Shown piece by piece: positions 20,751-32,472 of a stretch of DNA of 64,000 bases (within the stretch, counting starts at the first letter, position 1; each line of letters starts with the position of its first letter). Origin of the DNA: Haliotis asinina (taxonomy: Eukaryota > Mollusca > Gastropoda > Lepetellida > Haliotidae). Where the stretch lies: the NCBI RefSeq assembly GCF_037392515.1, contig NC_090287.1, forward strand, positions 14,559,001 through 14,623,000, in the 5' to 3' direction. The translations under genes and the position numbers were made by a program. The notes beneath the pieces were generated by a model that did no database searches, was not told the origin of the DNA, and saw only the letters and a list, made by a program, of their open reading frames with translations.

Positions 20751-21001
20751 GCGGTGTCGGGAGATGCGAACCCTGAAGCACTTCCGGTTTCCCGAGGACA
20801 CGTGTCTGACAATATGACCGATATTGTTGTCTCACTGTTACTGTTCAGTCCAGTCAGGCGAACATCATGTTTCATACAGTCACATCAAAACAATGCGTGT
20901 TTTATGTCTGGTCATCACTTGTCTTCACACGTGGGGCGTGCAACAATAAACTTCAACGTTAAGTGACCAAGCTGAATGGGGTCCATCATTCTGGTACGCA
21001 A

Positions 21002-21157
21002 GGGACGGTGGGGTAGCATAGTGGCGTTTGCTCGTCGCGCTAAAGACCCGAGTTCGATTCCACACATGTGCAGAATGTGTGAAGCCCATTTCTGGTGTCC
21101 GCCGCCGTGATATTGCTGGAATATTGCTTAAAGAGGTGTAAAACCTAACTCTCTCTC
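21002..21157 (+). mobile_element. SINE-A copy, full length
   Basis: GGTGGGGTAGCATAGTGGCG, GTTCGATTCCACACATGTGC, GAAGCCCATTTCTGGTGTCC, CCGTGATATTGCTGGAATAT and GTGTAAAACCTAACTCTCTC. One of the better copies of the consensus. Confidence 0.93.
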
Positions 21158-22799
21158 AATATCATGTGCTCACTATGACACCTTCCATTGGATCCAGTGT
21201 CTCCTCAAAAGTCCCAAACAATATTTCAGTCATCACTGCTGTAGCAAAAGCGGTCTCTACTGCTTTGACCAATATGCACCCAAACCAACACAAAACAAAA
21301 ACATTAAAAATGTCGTAATTTATTCCGATTCATTGCCTTGCTTTCCAAGTGTCGCTTTGATTCAATCTTTCTCGACATTTTTGAACTTTTCCAGAATCTT
21401 CCTGTTAGCCAAAGTTTTATCGTTATTAAACCATGTAGGTTAAACATGAAGTTATGCTGCAACTAAAGTGGCTCTGGACAAACCTTTATATCGTCACTGC
21501 GCAATTATCCAAACTCATACTCGGGATCATATTCATGAATGTAAACAACCAATTGGTTACACCTACATTGGTGCTCAATCAGGGTATATGAGGATGGTTT
21601 GGAATATTTCGACGATAGTGTACTCAAAGTCGGTTTACTCATGAGGACGTACCTGCTTTGTGTATCCTCTGTAGTGAATGGCAAACGGTCAAGCATATTC
21701 ATGTACAAGGGATTAACGTTCTCAAGCTGTAAACCTGAAACATCTGTTAAACCAAGTGAGGTGTCTGATAATTAATTGCCTGAAGTAAATTGATCTTTAT
21801 CGTAAACCACAGACTTAAATGTATTACCAATGTTTTGGGCCAGTGTACTGATTTGTCAACAGTAGCACCCCACTGCTATTTTGAATTGTAAATAGTATTG
21901 TGATGTAGTATGGCAACTTGCTATGAGTGTGACTTTGCTATTGCTCAACTTGTATATGTGTCTCATCGTATGTATATCGTTGAAATGATGCCATTAAGAC
22001 GTTAAATCTTAACTTACTCATTCATCCATGTAGAGACCGCCATCATCTCATTTGAATATTGCTGTGCACGGGAGGAGCAACTTATTGAAAATGCATTCAT
22101 AGAAAGTAACTTAATATTTATTAGTTTACTTCGAAATGAAAATTTCTATAGGAAACGTAAAGAAAAATCCTATTTGCTGTAGTTGCACTGACCTTAGTTT
22201 GTGGAGACAGTATTTCGGATCATCCCACTAAAACATATGCGTCATGTAGCTAATTTCGTCCTGTACACAATAAGAACCACCTTTGCCTACATACCGACTT
22301 CAAGGAAAGCTGGTAATAGGATGCTTGCTTTGTTTAAAGAGGTTCGATGCCGTGGTTTGTGTGCATACCGTATGCGGCGGGATATGCCATAGGAGAACTG
22401 ATTTAAGTTACGCAGTTATTTCCCTTTATCTTGCTTCCACTCATACTTCCTGATGTTTTGGCCGTACAGGCATTTATCCGGAGGTAAACCTGGGCAAGAG
22501 GTATCTTCCCCCTTTCAAATTTAATTTGAGTATGCTGTTTTAATTGAAGGTAATGTTGATACCATTTGGTAACATCATTCTTTTAAGTTTTGAATATTAA
22601 TCTAGTGTGAATTTACTGTATACAAATTCATCTTATATAAAAAGTCTTGTTATTATAAAAATATCTCTTCATTCATGAATATGTATTTTTTAAATTCATC
22701 ATGTTTTTTAGAAGTTAATTAATGCGTTAAATCCTACATACTGCCTTTAAAACCGATTTTCCTTTTTGTTTCATTGTATGATATCATAACTGTCTTGTC
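21158..22799. other. No recognised gene; possible repeat tail
   Basis: No supported gene. At about 21960-22027 the sequence GATGCCATTAAGACGTTAAA, then TCTTAACTTACTCATTCATC, looks like the 3' end of another retroposon, but I cannot name it. Confidence 0.35.
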
Positions 22800-22965
22800 T
22801 TGACTGACGGGATCGGGTAGTCAGGCTCATTGACTTGGCTGGCACATGTCATCGGATCTCAGTTGTCTCGATTGATGCTCATGCTCTTGATCACTGGATT
22901 GTCTGGTCCAGACTCCTAACAGCTGGAATATTGCGGAATGCGGCGTAAAACTAAACTCACTCACT
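22800..22965 (+). mobile_element. SINE-B copy, 5' truncated
   Basis: GACGGGATCGGGTAGTCAGG, CATGCTCTTGATCACTGGAT, TGTCTGGTCCAGACTCC, then a deletion to CAGCTGGAATATTGC, and GGCGTAAAACTAAACTCAC. Confidence 0.88.
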
Positions 22966-23082
22966 GCAGTAAAGTAGTTCCTTCCATAATGAGGTAGACC
23001 TCTGCTGTGACGTTAAACTGATAATTTACTACACACTAGGCTTGGGGCACACGTTTCGGAGCCTCATATCAGGTTAAATAAC

Positions 23083-23156
23083 ATCGATTATTTACAGCCA
23101 TATGGCTGGAATATTGCTGAGTGTCGCATAAAAGTAAACCCACTCATTCACTCACA
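23083..23156 (+). mobile_element. SINE-B tail fragment
   Basis: ATCGATTATTTACAGCCATA, TGGCTGGAATATTGCTGAGT and GTAAACCCACTCATTCACTC. Confidence 0.8.
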
Positions 23157-23301
23157 TATACATGTTCTCTGCCCCTCACCCTCGTCATCAATTTTGTCCG
23201 TATGTCCGGGTAAAAAGAAAAGAGTCTATGTCGTTTTTACGGAAAACGTCTGGGATGTTCTAGCCATATCACAACTATTTGTGTGTAAATAATGAAAGAG
23301 T

Positions 23302-23443
23302 GGGTAAATGAGTATGGTTTTTGCGCTGCTATTAGCAATGTTCCAGAAATGAGCTTCGCATATTTTAACCTTGTGGAGAATCGAACCCAGGTCTTCTGCG
23401 TGACGAGCGGGACGCTTTAACCATTGGGCTACCCCAGTCGCAT
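23302..23443 (-). mobile_element. SINE-A copy
   Basis: Minus strand: TTTTTGCGCTGCTATTAGCA, AATCGAACCCAGGTCTTCTG, CGTGACGAGCGGGACGC, TTTAACCATTGGGCTACCCC. Confidence 0.88.
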
Positions 23444-23880
23444 CAGTTGTTGAAGAACCCACCACCGCGATACGGTGACACTCTATTAATTTGCGATACT
23501 GCCAACCCGATTAACATGCACGGGTTAATGACGTTCAGCTCTCACGGGGTTCAGGGCATCCGATAATGGCAGAGACTTGAGAGTATGTAGGCGTCCGTGC
23601 AACAAAGCTTCACATGACAGTGTTGTGCAATGCTTTAACCGCGAATTCAAAACACGAAAGTCCCTGATTAATCAGTATCGAATTTCTGTAAAAGCAGATT
23701 CCGAACGATATAAATTGCAACTGGTGATGACAATTATGAGGACAGCTGTCTGAAGAACAGCTCAGCATGCAGTGCTCCACTGGGAGCACCCACCACCCAC
23801 ACAAGGTAGTGTAAGAAGGAAAGTGCAGTTAAACACTGATCTTCCTCTACACGAACATAACATTACATTCCGATCGAAAT
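23444..23880. other. No recognised feature
   Basis: No supported gene. Confidence 0.4.
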
Positions 23881-24207
23881 GACCCGTGAAGGTCCCGGGG
23901 TAGAATAGGCCTTCATCAACCCCATTCTCTTCCCACAGTGGTTACTTGTCATATCTTCCTACTTTTGTAGTTAGAATAGACCTTCAGCAACCCATGCTTA
24001 CCATAAAAGGCGACTATGCATGTGGTAAGAGGCTACTAACGGGATCAGGTGGTCAGGCTCGCCGACTTGGTTGACACATGTCATCGGATCCCAGTGGCTT
24101 AGATAGATCCTCATGTTGTTGATCAATGGATTGTCTGGTCCAGACTCGATTATTTACAGACCCCAAGCATATGGCTGGAGTATTGCTAAAACTAAACTCA
24201 CTCACCC
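23881..24207 (+). mobile_element. SINE-B copy, full length with internal insertion
   Basis: Starts ACCCGTGAAGGTCCCGGGG, then TAGAATAGGCCTTCATCAAC. About 60 bp later it restarts with TTAGAATAGACCTTCAGCAA, so the head is interrupted or partly duplicated. It continues through TAAAAGGCGACTATGCATG, GGTCAGGCTCGCCGACTTGG and a tail to AAACTCACTCACCC. Confidence 0.92.
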
Positions 24208-24269
24208 ACTTTCTCCGACCGTAATTAGTCACCAGTGAGGAGCAACCTTTCTCCGGGTTTGAGACTAAA

Positions 24270-24413
24270 TGTGTTTTTTCATCGCTTTTAGAAATACTAC
24301 AGCTGTATCAAGGCAACAGAAAGGGGCTTCACACATTGTACTAACGTGAGAAGTCGAACCCAGATTTCAACGTGGCCGGCGAACGCTGTAACTACTAGGC
24401 TACCCTTCCGCCT
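24270..24413 (-). mobile_element. SINE-A copy
   Basis: Minus strand: GGGGCTTCACACATTGTAC, GAAGTCGAACCCAGATTTC and ACTACTAGGCTACCCTTCCG. Confidence 0.8.
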
Positions 24414-24548
24414 TATAGCTGAAAGAGTCGTGCAAAGGTCTTGATTTTACTATAGGGTTTGGGATAATGCAAATCGGTGACTCCCGGTGTCATCCTCATA
24501 CGGCCATTTCTTTCTGTTGGATTCTGGTAGCACTGGGCCCATAGAAAT

Positions 24549-24711
24549 GAGAAATCGTGAAATCATCAACTCCGATAAATAATTCTTGAATTAGGGCTGA
24601 TGAGGTAGGCTAGTGGTTAAACCCCGGTTCGGTGTGCAACTCATTTCTGGTGTCCCCCATCCGTGATGACGGACTATTGCTGAAAGTGACGTAAAGCCCA
24701 ACTCACTCACG
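24549..24711 (+). mobile_element. SINE-A copy with 5' extension
   Basis: Begins with GTGAAATCATCAACTCCGAT, then AAATAATTCTTGAATTAGGG, matching the leader of the copy at 19813. It continues GAGGTAGGCTAGTGGTTAAA, skips part of the head, and ends CCAACTCACTCACG. Confidence 0.85.
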
Positions 24712-24845
24712 AACTCATTGTTGAATTATAATTTTACTTGGTATAATAGATAACGATTAACTTCGTTGCTTTAAGACAATCAGTGGATAGTGTTGAAGAG
24801 ATCGTAATGACTTAACACGTGTGAAGATCCGGATTACAACTGGTC

Positions 24846-25111
24846 TGAGTGAGTGAGTCAGTTTAGTTTTACGCCGAACTCAGCAATATTTCAGCTATAT
24901 GGCGGTGGTCTGTAAATAATCGAGTCTGGACCAGACAATCTAGTGATCAACAACATGAGCATCGATCTGTGCAACTGGGAACCGATGACATGTCCCAACC
25001 AAGTCAGCAAGTCTGACCACCCGATCCCGTTAGTCACCTCTTACGACAAGCATAGTCGCCTTTTATGGCAAGCATGGGATAAGGCCTATTCTACCCCGGG
25101 ACCTTCACGGG
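24846..25111 (-). mobile_element. SINE-B copy, full length
   Basis: Minus strand, close to consensus: GAGTGAGTGAGTC, TTTTACGCCGAACTCAGCAA, GTCTGTAAATAATCGAGTCT, ACCACCCGATCCCGTTAGTC, TACCCCGGGACCTTCACGGG. It lies head to head with the next copy. Confidence 0.95.
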
Positions 25112-25300
25112 ACAGAACTGGTCTTCGGCAGCCCATGTTGGTCGTAAGATGCGACTAACGGGATCGAGTGGTCAGCCTGGTTGTCTTGCACGTCGCATCA
25201 TCGTATCACAGTTGCGTAGAATGATGTTCATGGTGTTGATTACTGGATGTGTCTAGTCCATATCTGATTATTTCCAGACCGCCGTCATAGAGCTAGAATA
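25112..25300 (+). mobile_element. SINE-B copy, inverted relative to its neighbour
   Basis: Plus strand, starting within a few bases of the previous copy: AACTGGTCTTCGGCAGCCC, GCGACTAACGGGATCGAGTG, CATGGTGTTGATTACTGGAT, CCAGACCGCCGTCATAGAGC. Together the pair forms an inverted repeat of more than 400 bp. Confidence 0.9.
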
Positions 25301-25308
25301 TAATTAGT

Positions 25309-25442
25309 TATGTGGTGTTATCTAAGGGTGTACGGGACTGTAAGACCCTTGTAAATCCCGCATTTTGCGAGGCGCAGCCGAAGGAAATACTTAATTGAAA
25401 AGGGTCTTACACTCCCGTACACCCTTTCATAACACCGTGTGA
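25309..25442. mobile_element. Foldback (MITE-like) element, family 2
   Basis: Left arm (25309-25350) TATGTGGTGTTATCTAAGGG, then TGTACGGGACTGTAAGACCC. Right arm (25399-25442) is its near reverse complement (AGGGTCTTACACTCCCGTAC, ACCCTTTCATAACACCG). The loop of about 48 bp contains GGCGCAGCCGAAGG. No coding capacity. Confidence 0.85.
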
Positions 25443-27887
25443 CGAATTTTCTTACCCTTAAGATCTTTTAGGTTAGCTTGTCTTTAAACAGCAACATTCA
25501 AAATTGAGACGCAACATTTTTCACCATGATATATCCTGAACGGTCATACAAAGAGATAACTCGGGATGGATTAGTTTATGATAATAAAGATCAAATTAGA
25601 GGTTTTGATAAACGACAAGTGAGCTACAGAAACATTTTATATTTGGATACATTCATTGACACAAACAAAAAGTATTAACAAACAAAAAGTAACAATTGTA
25701 TTGCTCCGTTTATACTCATAATTGTGTGCATCAACTTTAAAATTGAGAAGCGATCAGCCGTTTGGCAGCCACATTCCGTCTTAGGCCATTCGTACAACCT
25801 GTGTACGGTTTTGGTTTTGTATGCTTTGGCTATTAACCAGTCAGAATTCGGGCGGCCGTAGAACAACAAACCATCCAACCAATATACATGTACCCAACCC
25901 TGATAATCTTGTATATTTGTCTTTCATCACTATCCTTCGCCCATAATCACGTACGAAATAATTCATTCGTAAGGATAAACATTTTGTTTCTCGGAAATTT
26001 CATAATTTTCCTTGTTCCTTAGCTGCTATGAGTCATCATCGCCTGTACTAAACGATCCTGATGTGCGTTTGAGTTCAGTGGTACATGTATTTGTGTTCAC
26101 TTCAAAGACTCCTCGAATGGCGCATGAAAGATGACATGTACGTTGGTGTTTTGGTGGTCTTGCTCTCTTTACTGCGTCCCATTGCTCCAACTTTCCGCTA
26201 CATTTATCATTCACGTCACGTTGATTAATAATTTGATACAAGTGATCATATGTCGTAGCAACAGTATTTATCTGATCTGAAAATGCTTTTACATTTTTCA
26301 AAGCAGTTTAGTGAGTATGCGATAAATCAGGAATGCCCCCAAGAAGTTACTTGCAGATCATGCACTGAGCTTAGGCAGTCAAGCGGTGCACGATGGACCT
26401 TTTCACGCATGACATGATTTTGGAGGCCGATTTTCTATTATGTCCTTTAGTTCCCATGTCCTTAGAAATAGTCTTCCGCAGCCCGTAACAATAACTCACT
26501 TCCAAATAACTTAGAATATTCTTTCAATATTTAGATATAGGGCCTACACATTCTGATCAGGACCCACAACTTTTCATCTTTGGTTCACTAACGAGGGACT
26601 GAATAGTGATTACTGTGACTTCATGCCAACGTCCATCCACAGTTTGCCGTGGGAACAATGGGCTTTCATTTTGTATTATCTAGCGATCAGGGAATAATAT
26701 TACAACTCAAATTTAGTAAAAGGGGAAAAAGAACCTTGTATATCCTTGTAGACACTGCATCCTCTTCGTATAGCGATAACCAGACAAGGAAACGTAATAC
26801 ACAGGATTCAGCGAAATTTCTTGATTTTCAATAGAAAACTAAATGAAAACCGGAATATGAATTTTACTTTAAAAATACATGCATCAACGTGGTTTTGAAC
26901 GAAAAAAAGCATAGATAAGAAGGTTTCGCGGTGGGTTTGTAAAACTGGGTGGGGGTGGTGGGTGGTGGTGTGTAGGAAGTAGGAGGTGCAAACATAGCAA
27001 ACAATTATTGTCATTTCACACCAAAGCAACGACTCACAAGTCAAATAAAAAAACTACAATCCGTTAGATTTCATTTGAGACCGATGAATCGCTTGCTAAT
27101 ACAAAATTTCTAATAACTGCAACAAAACCAAATTCTGTACAAACACATGAACCCGACAGACCAACTCTCATGATTTGTCTTATAAATTTGGACGTCCGAC
27201 CATCATTATTTCGTCTGTCAGTTTTCGCATTTTTTACGAGCGTGGACCACTTGCTGGTAGAACAACCAGCTGGTTTCACGGTGAAATTTCACGACAAATG
27301 CTTGTAGATTACCTGTCTGTAAATACTCTGTTAGTACAGTATACCCTGGTTATAACACCGCCGTTTTTCCAGGATAAAATGTGGCATTATGTCCAAAGTG
27401 GCATTAGAACAGTTACAGGTCCTTTGCCATCAACTAGGTGATTGAGCTGTTGTCTCCTATACTGAATCATAACCGATTGGATAATTCCAGCATCTAGTCT
27501 GATGTCCTCCCAAAAGTTAGACATGCTGAAACGACACTGAGATTAACTACCCTGATTGCCTGGATTACTCGTCCAAATGTACTAATCTTTAGACTTTATT
27601 TGGCACAAAACAAAAAAAGTTCAAATCAACAAGATAATTCATATGATCAATTGATGACTTTATAATGACCTTATATGGCATTAAAACAAAACAAGTTTAT
27701 TTAACAAGACAGTTTAAATGGTAAATCCAATCATTCAAGACTTAAGATTTCACATGTTTATCATAATGCACTATACAGGCAAGAATGTTAACTAAGGATG
27801 AGCATATGCCCAACTGCATCGTGGAGGGTGTGAGTGTGTACCAGTCACATTCACGAGGAAGTCCCCGGTGGTACTGCTAGACACATA
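25443..27887. other. No supported gene
   Basis: AT-rich. A 91-codon minus-strand frame (26026-26301) has ordinary amino-acid composition but starts at TTG, has no splice context and matches nothing I know. A G/T-rich run lies at 26938-26975. Confidence 0.4.
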
Positions 27888-27912
27888 CAGTGTTCCCAGA
27901 AATTATTGAGAA
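27888..27912 (+). repeat. Left terminal inverted repeat
   Basis: CAGTGTTCCCAGAAATTATT plus GAGAA, directly after target TA. Confidence 0.93.
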
Positions 27913-28070
27913 AATCTTTGTTTTTTTCTAATGATGCTAAGATTGGAAAAAGGGCTTTCATTATGCACTAAGCATACTAAATAAGGGAGACAACTCTTGA
28001 AGGCTTAGAAGGCAGCTCATTATGTCAAGAGTTATCTCCCTTGTCTGAGCAGACGGCTTCCTGTGTTGAC

Positions 28071-29060
28071 ATGGCAGAATTTACAGCAAGGGAGAAAAGA
28101 AAGCTCATTCTAGATGATTTTGAAAGGGGTAAGGCTGATGCTAAAGTGGTTAGCTTGTAGACATGGTATTCCTCTGTCTACAGTATACAGAACTTTGAAG
28201 AATATTCAAACAGGAACCGGGATGGAGCACAAAGCAGGGGCAGGTCGGCCTAGGAAATTCAGTGTTGTGGATCGCCGAAGACTTGGGCAGATTGTGAGTA
28301 GGGGCAAATTGAAAAGTGTTAAGAACATCAGAAATGAAATGATTAGCAGAGGAAGTTCTCAGGTATGCAATGAAACAGTTAGGCAGGAATTACAGAGACT
28401 TAATTGGGTGAAAAAACGTGGAATTCCCTCGCCGTTGATGAAAGATGCACAAAAGGAAAAACGTTTAAACTGGTGTCGGGCTCATGAAAATCAAGATTGG
28501 GATAATGTTTTCTTTTCGGATGAAAGTTCTGTTTGGCTTTTCCCTAATTGTGTGAAAATTTGGACCAAAGATACTGTCAAACCTATCTACCAGCGACCAA
28601 AACATAGCCCGAAGTTTCACATGTGGGGTGGCATATCGGCTCGCGGAGTGACGCCATTGTGTGTTTTCACGGGAAACTTGACGAAAGAAAGATACGTTGA
28701 CATTCTAAATGGTCACCTTCTTCCGACAGCACAAACATTGTATGAAGATGATTGGATTTTCCAGCATGATAATGACCCAAAACACACTGCGCGCTACACA
28801 AAACAGTGGTTGTCGGGCGAAAATGTTCAAATTTAGACTGGCCCAGTTACAGCCCAGACCTAAACCCAATTGAGAATGTGTGGGGAGTCATGAAGGACAG
28901 AATAAATCAAAAGGGACTGAGAAATATTGAAGATATGAAGGCCGAGGTGGTCCAATATTGGGATACCCTGTCACACGATGACCTACAAACTTTGATGGGT
29001 AGTGTGCCCAGGCGTATTCAGGCATGCATTGCTGAGCGAGGAGGTCTAACAAAGTACTAA
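28071..29060 (+). pseudogene. Tc1-type transposase pseudogene (DD34E)
   Basis: ATG at 28071 starts MAEFTAREKRKLILDDFERG, then the frame ends at a TAG at 28158. The next frame carries on at once with ACRHGIPLSTVYRTL (helix-turn-helix), GAGRPRKFS (GRPR-type hook), and the catalytic region FFSDES and FQHDNDPKHT. The second break is a single missing T at about 28833. The frame then resumes with DWPSYSPDLNPIENVW and ends at QACIAERGGLTKY. Restoring the lost base gives 34 residues between the second D and the E, the DD34E signature of Tc1. The length (about 330 residues) is normal for the family. Apart from these two breaks the reading is intact, so the insertion is probably not very old. Confidence 0.95.
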
Positions 29061-29158
29061 AACAAGACTGAGACTGTAAAAGGATGATGTTTTAACATGT
29101 TTATGTAAGTAAAACGCCAGAAGTTAATAAACGTAATGAGTTACATGACGCAACATGA

Positions 29159-29183
29159 TTCTCAATAATTTCTGGGAATACTA
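29159..29183 (-). repeat. Right terminal inverted repeat
   Basis: TTCTCAATAATTTCTGGGAA plus TACTA, followed by target TA. Confidence 0.93.
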
Positions 29184-30488
29184 TATTAGATGATCCTGCG
29201 CACTAAACGCATTTGTGACAAGAGAGGCGGTACAACGAATTGGGCGAGTACACTTGGCTGCTACAGGTAGATTGACGATTATGCACGTGCAATACATGCT
29301 AACCGTGACATGAAATCAACACCGCATATTCCTTCGACTGATAAAACTGCAATTTCAGGCATAAGATACTGATATTCCACGCTAACCTGTAGTTTAGACG
29401 AAGAAAAATAGATGATTTGGGCATTGACAAGCATTCTAGATATTCAACAATTTTGTTAAAAAAACCCCAGGAAAATGTCATTTGCTTCGTGCCATACATT
29501 AGCATTAACTTACGACTATCTTAGCGCTAAGAAAGCTTCAAAACCTAGGCCCAGGGTACTATGTAAAAGATAAAACACGCCTCCGAGGCGCAGAAGTAAA
29601 GCCTCGGAGGAGGGAAAATCCCAAAGGCCGAAGGTATTTTCCAGACCCCAAGACATTTGCTACCAAAACCTCGGTGTCGTTTTAGCCAACTCATGAACCG
29701 TCATAAATGTAAAACACAATCAAACGTGTATTATGTTCAAATTGTGCACATGTCATGTGTACATATACTGAACAAAGCAAAAATGATGGAACAACCCACA
29801 ACCCGATGAAACAGCCGATGTCAACTGATGTGAGATTGGCAGCCAACACCTTGCCTTGCACGCGTAATGCACATGTTCTGCACGCTCTACCCGTGTCCTG
29901 CAAGTGCGCTGCACGCAGTACCTGCCTTGTGTTTCAGGTTATCTCGGGTTACGAGTGAGTCTCTGATTGGATTGCGTTTTTTATCATTCCCACCTATTTT
30001 CACGTGCATCTATAATATCCAATATACATGCATCTCAATAAAAATCATCAGCATTCACCCTGCCATAAATAAAGGACGGTCCTATTATTGTTTGTGCGGT
30101 TTGATGACAGGCATTTGGGCGCATTTCACTAGCTGATGCTACGGTAATCAAAGTCTTGTGTGATGCTGTACACTGTTTTATTCTAACATACATGTGTGTT
30201 CAATAATTTTTCATGACAGATTCTTGTGTAGAACAAACGTCTAAACCGAAAGGTCATCGTATGAGCTACTTATAATTTGGCAAATGAGATAAATATATGA
30301 GTTTAATATGGAGCACACTGTACAGGAACCCCTTTTAATGTTTGAGAACAGGATCGTTTTGTTATTTGAATATGGTACTCTAGTGAAAGGTACCCGAAAG
30401 CAGCGTTGGATTGGTATGCATGTTTGGAACGGGGGTAGTATTCAGTACCATGCTATTTATGATGCTCATTAATTTTAGTAATATGACG
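29184..30488. other. No supported gene; small GC-rich hairpin
   Basis: A short perfect hairpin, CCTCCGAGGC and GCCTCGGAGG, at about 29580-29610 stands out in AT-rich DNA. No gene recognised. Confidence 0.4.
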
Positions 30489-30498
30489 ACATCGAATG

Positions 30499-30768
30499 AG
30501 TGAGTGAGTGAGTTTAGTTTTACGATTCACTCAGCAATATTCCAGCTATATGGCGGCGGTCTGTAAATAATCGAGTCTGGACCAGACAATCCAGTGACCA
30601 ACAACATGAGCATCGATCTGCGCATTTGGGAACCGATGACATGTGTCAAGCAAGTCAGCGAGCCTGACCACCCGATCCCGTTAGTCGCCTCTTACGACAA
30701 GCATGATCGCCTTTTATGGCAAGCATGGGTTGCTGAAGGCCTATTCTACCCCGGGACCTTCACGGGTC
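30499..30768 (-). mobile_element. SINE-B copy, full length with target-site duplication
   Basis: About 270 bp on the minus strand and close to consensus from AGTGAGTGAGTGAGTTTAG to TACCCCGGGACCTTCACGGG. It is flanked by ACATCGAATG at 30489-30498 and 30769-30778, a target-site duplication. This copy best defines the full length of the family. Confidence 0.95.
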
Positions 30769-30876
30769 ACATCGAATGGACATAAATCATAAGGCCTTAC
30801 CAAGTATTTTGTTGCCAAATGTTACATAATGAAACTTAAATTTACATAAGGCATATACTTCAGACACACATCAGTA

Positions 30877-31412
30877 TTAACCAAGCCGTGACCACCCACA
30901 TTTCTCTATAAATACCAAAAGTTGATATGTGATTGTATGTGGTTTGGAAACCAATTCCGTGTATCTGAATAGTAACTCATGATTGGAACAAACAAAAACG
31001 TCAGTATCAACAATGCCGTGATGAATGGCCACCATCACTACTTCACCGATCTGATTGTCATGCGGATTGATTGCTGTGATTGCATGAACCACCACTGGCG
31101 AAAACATCAATACCTGTTGTAGCCAGAGCACGCATGGATAACATCTTCCGATATTCCTTTTATACTGGCAGTCCAACATTCTGTGCACACAAGTGTGTCC
31201 GGGACAGTTTCTGCAGATTTTGAACAGAACCTCTCGCTCGAAATTGTGTCCAAGACAGTCCTTCCCAAAGGTGTGTGATTGTGTTCCTTTAGGGGCTCGT
31301 TGAGGATCATGACTGCATTATTTTTGAAAAAAGACGAGGATGGCCTAAGAACGGCAAGATCTATAGTTGCCATACATAAATATATCGCAAGTGGCAAGTG
31401 GATGGTTATCAA
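30877..31412 (-). pseudogene. Possible degraded coding region, unknown
   Basis: Two overlapping minus-strand frames cover about 535 bp. The upstream one includes VLRPSSSFFKNNAVMILNEP and the Cys-containing CTECWTASIKGISEDV. It runs to a possible donor ACAACAG|GTATTG near 31113. The second includes VVVHAITAINPHDNQIGEVV. The overlap suggests one former frame with a shift, or chance. No family recognised. Confidence 0.22.
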
Positions 31413-32364
31413 AATGTAGCACGACGGCGGTATCCAGAACGTCCTGAACTGATCAACAGAAGGTGATATGCCTCGTAACGTCTCGTCTCCTAACGGCCGT
31501 TCACTAACATGTAGATGTCACCAGACCAACATTCTGAAACAACACCCTTAACTAATGCTTGGGTGTGTATATATGCTTTGGAATTGCGTAGACACATCCA
31601 TGCCTAATTAACGCTTCATGATATATACCTTCTCATATCCTTCAACAAATGAATATGCACGAAGATCAACTGTCACAGGTTAAAAGATGGGACGTTAACA
31701 GAATCACTTCGGTTGAATATATCTAAATCTGATATATCCATGATATTATGCTTATTAACGTCAGCGGTTCCATCCCGCTGTAGCGTAGTATAACCGATCA
31801 AAATAGGATATTCCATACTTTATAGCCACTTTTATAATTAGACTTTCACTCATTGTTTATACGCTCCTAAAGCCACAACCTATTTAATCAGATAACCTGA
31901 CAAGTTGAACACAGGAAGTCATCTTGAGGAAGGATGAAATGAGGTTTTCATTGAAGATTAATTAGTGTTTACCGACATTGGTCATGATATCAGTCACCAG
32001 ACTGTTTGATCCAAACGCGAATAATAATTGTGACCAACTCTAATCTTAACATTGTTCAAGTTGGACATTTTTGAATGACACTGTTATTTCCTATGTTATT
32101 TCCTAAGTTACATATGTATCTGCCTTCCACTCGCAAAGTGGGACAAGTTATAAGGCTTGACAAACGGACATTACACGTTGTGTTGTCCCTGAAGGCTGAT
32201 GCAACAGGAGACATACATGCCCTTTGAACCTTCATGACGCCATAACGTTAACCACGATGGAGGCAGATGTGAATACCTTTCCCTGACACATGCCAAGTGC
32301 ACAGTTTCAACACAGTTTATGAACACTTAATTGCGCTATGTGCAACCAGTTCTTTCGATGAACG
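31413..32364. other. No recognised feature
   Basis: No supported gene or repeat. Confidence 0.4.
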
Positions 32365-32472
32365 CGGCGGTGGGTGTAGGCAAATGGTTAAAGTGTTCGT
32401 TCGTCATGCCGAAGAGCCAGGTTCTATTTCCCCACATGGGTACAATGTGTAAAGCCAGTTACTGCGCCCCCT
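32365..32472 (+). mobile_element. SINE-A head fragment
   Basis: GTGTAGGCAAATGGTTAAAG, TTCGTTCGTCATGCCGAAGA, CCCCACATGGGTACAATGTG. The B box is decayed (GGTTCTATTTCC). Confidence 0.82.

Larger units (their letters stand above)
27888..29183 (+). mobile_element. Tc1/mariner-type DNA transposon, inactive
   Basis: A complete 1296-bp element flanked by TA on each side (27886-27887 and 29184-29185), the expected Tc1 target duplication. The terminal inverted repeats are 25 bp (27888-27912 and 29159-29183) and match except at two positions (CAGTGTTCCCAG against TAGTATTCCCAG). Between the left repeat and the transposase there is a second inverted pair, AGGGAGACAACTCTTGA near 27986 and TCAAGAGTTATCTCCCT near 28025. 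The element carries one transposase with two frame breaks. Confidence 0.95.

Noticed and set aside
19728..21157. Possible tRNA genes at good A/B box pairs
   Set aside because: The flanking sequence carries the SINE-A body and tail, and no cloverleaf with paired acceptor stem can be formed.
26026..26301. 91-codon minus-strand frame with protein-like composition
   Set aside because: It begins at TTG, has a stop 10 codons upstream, no convincing acceptor or donor, and no recognised family.
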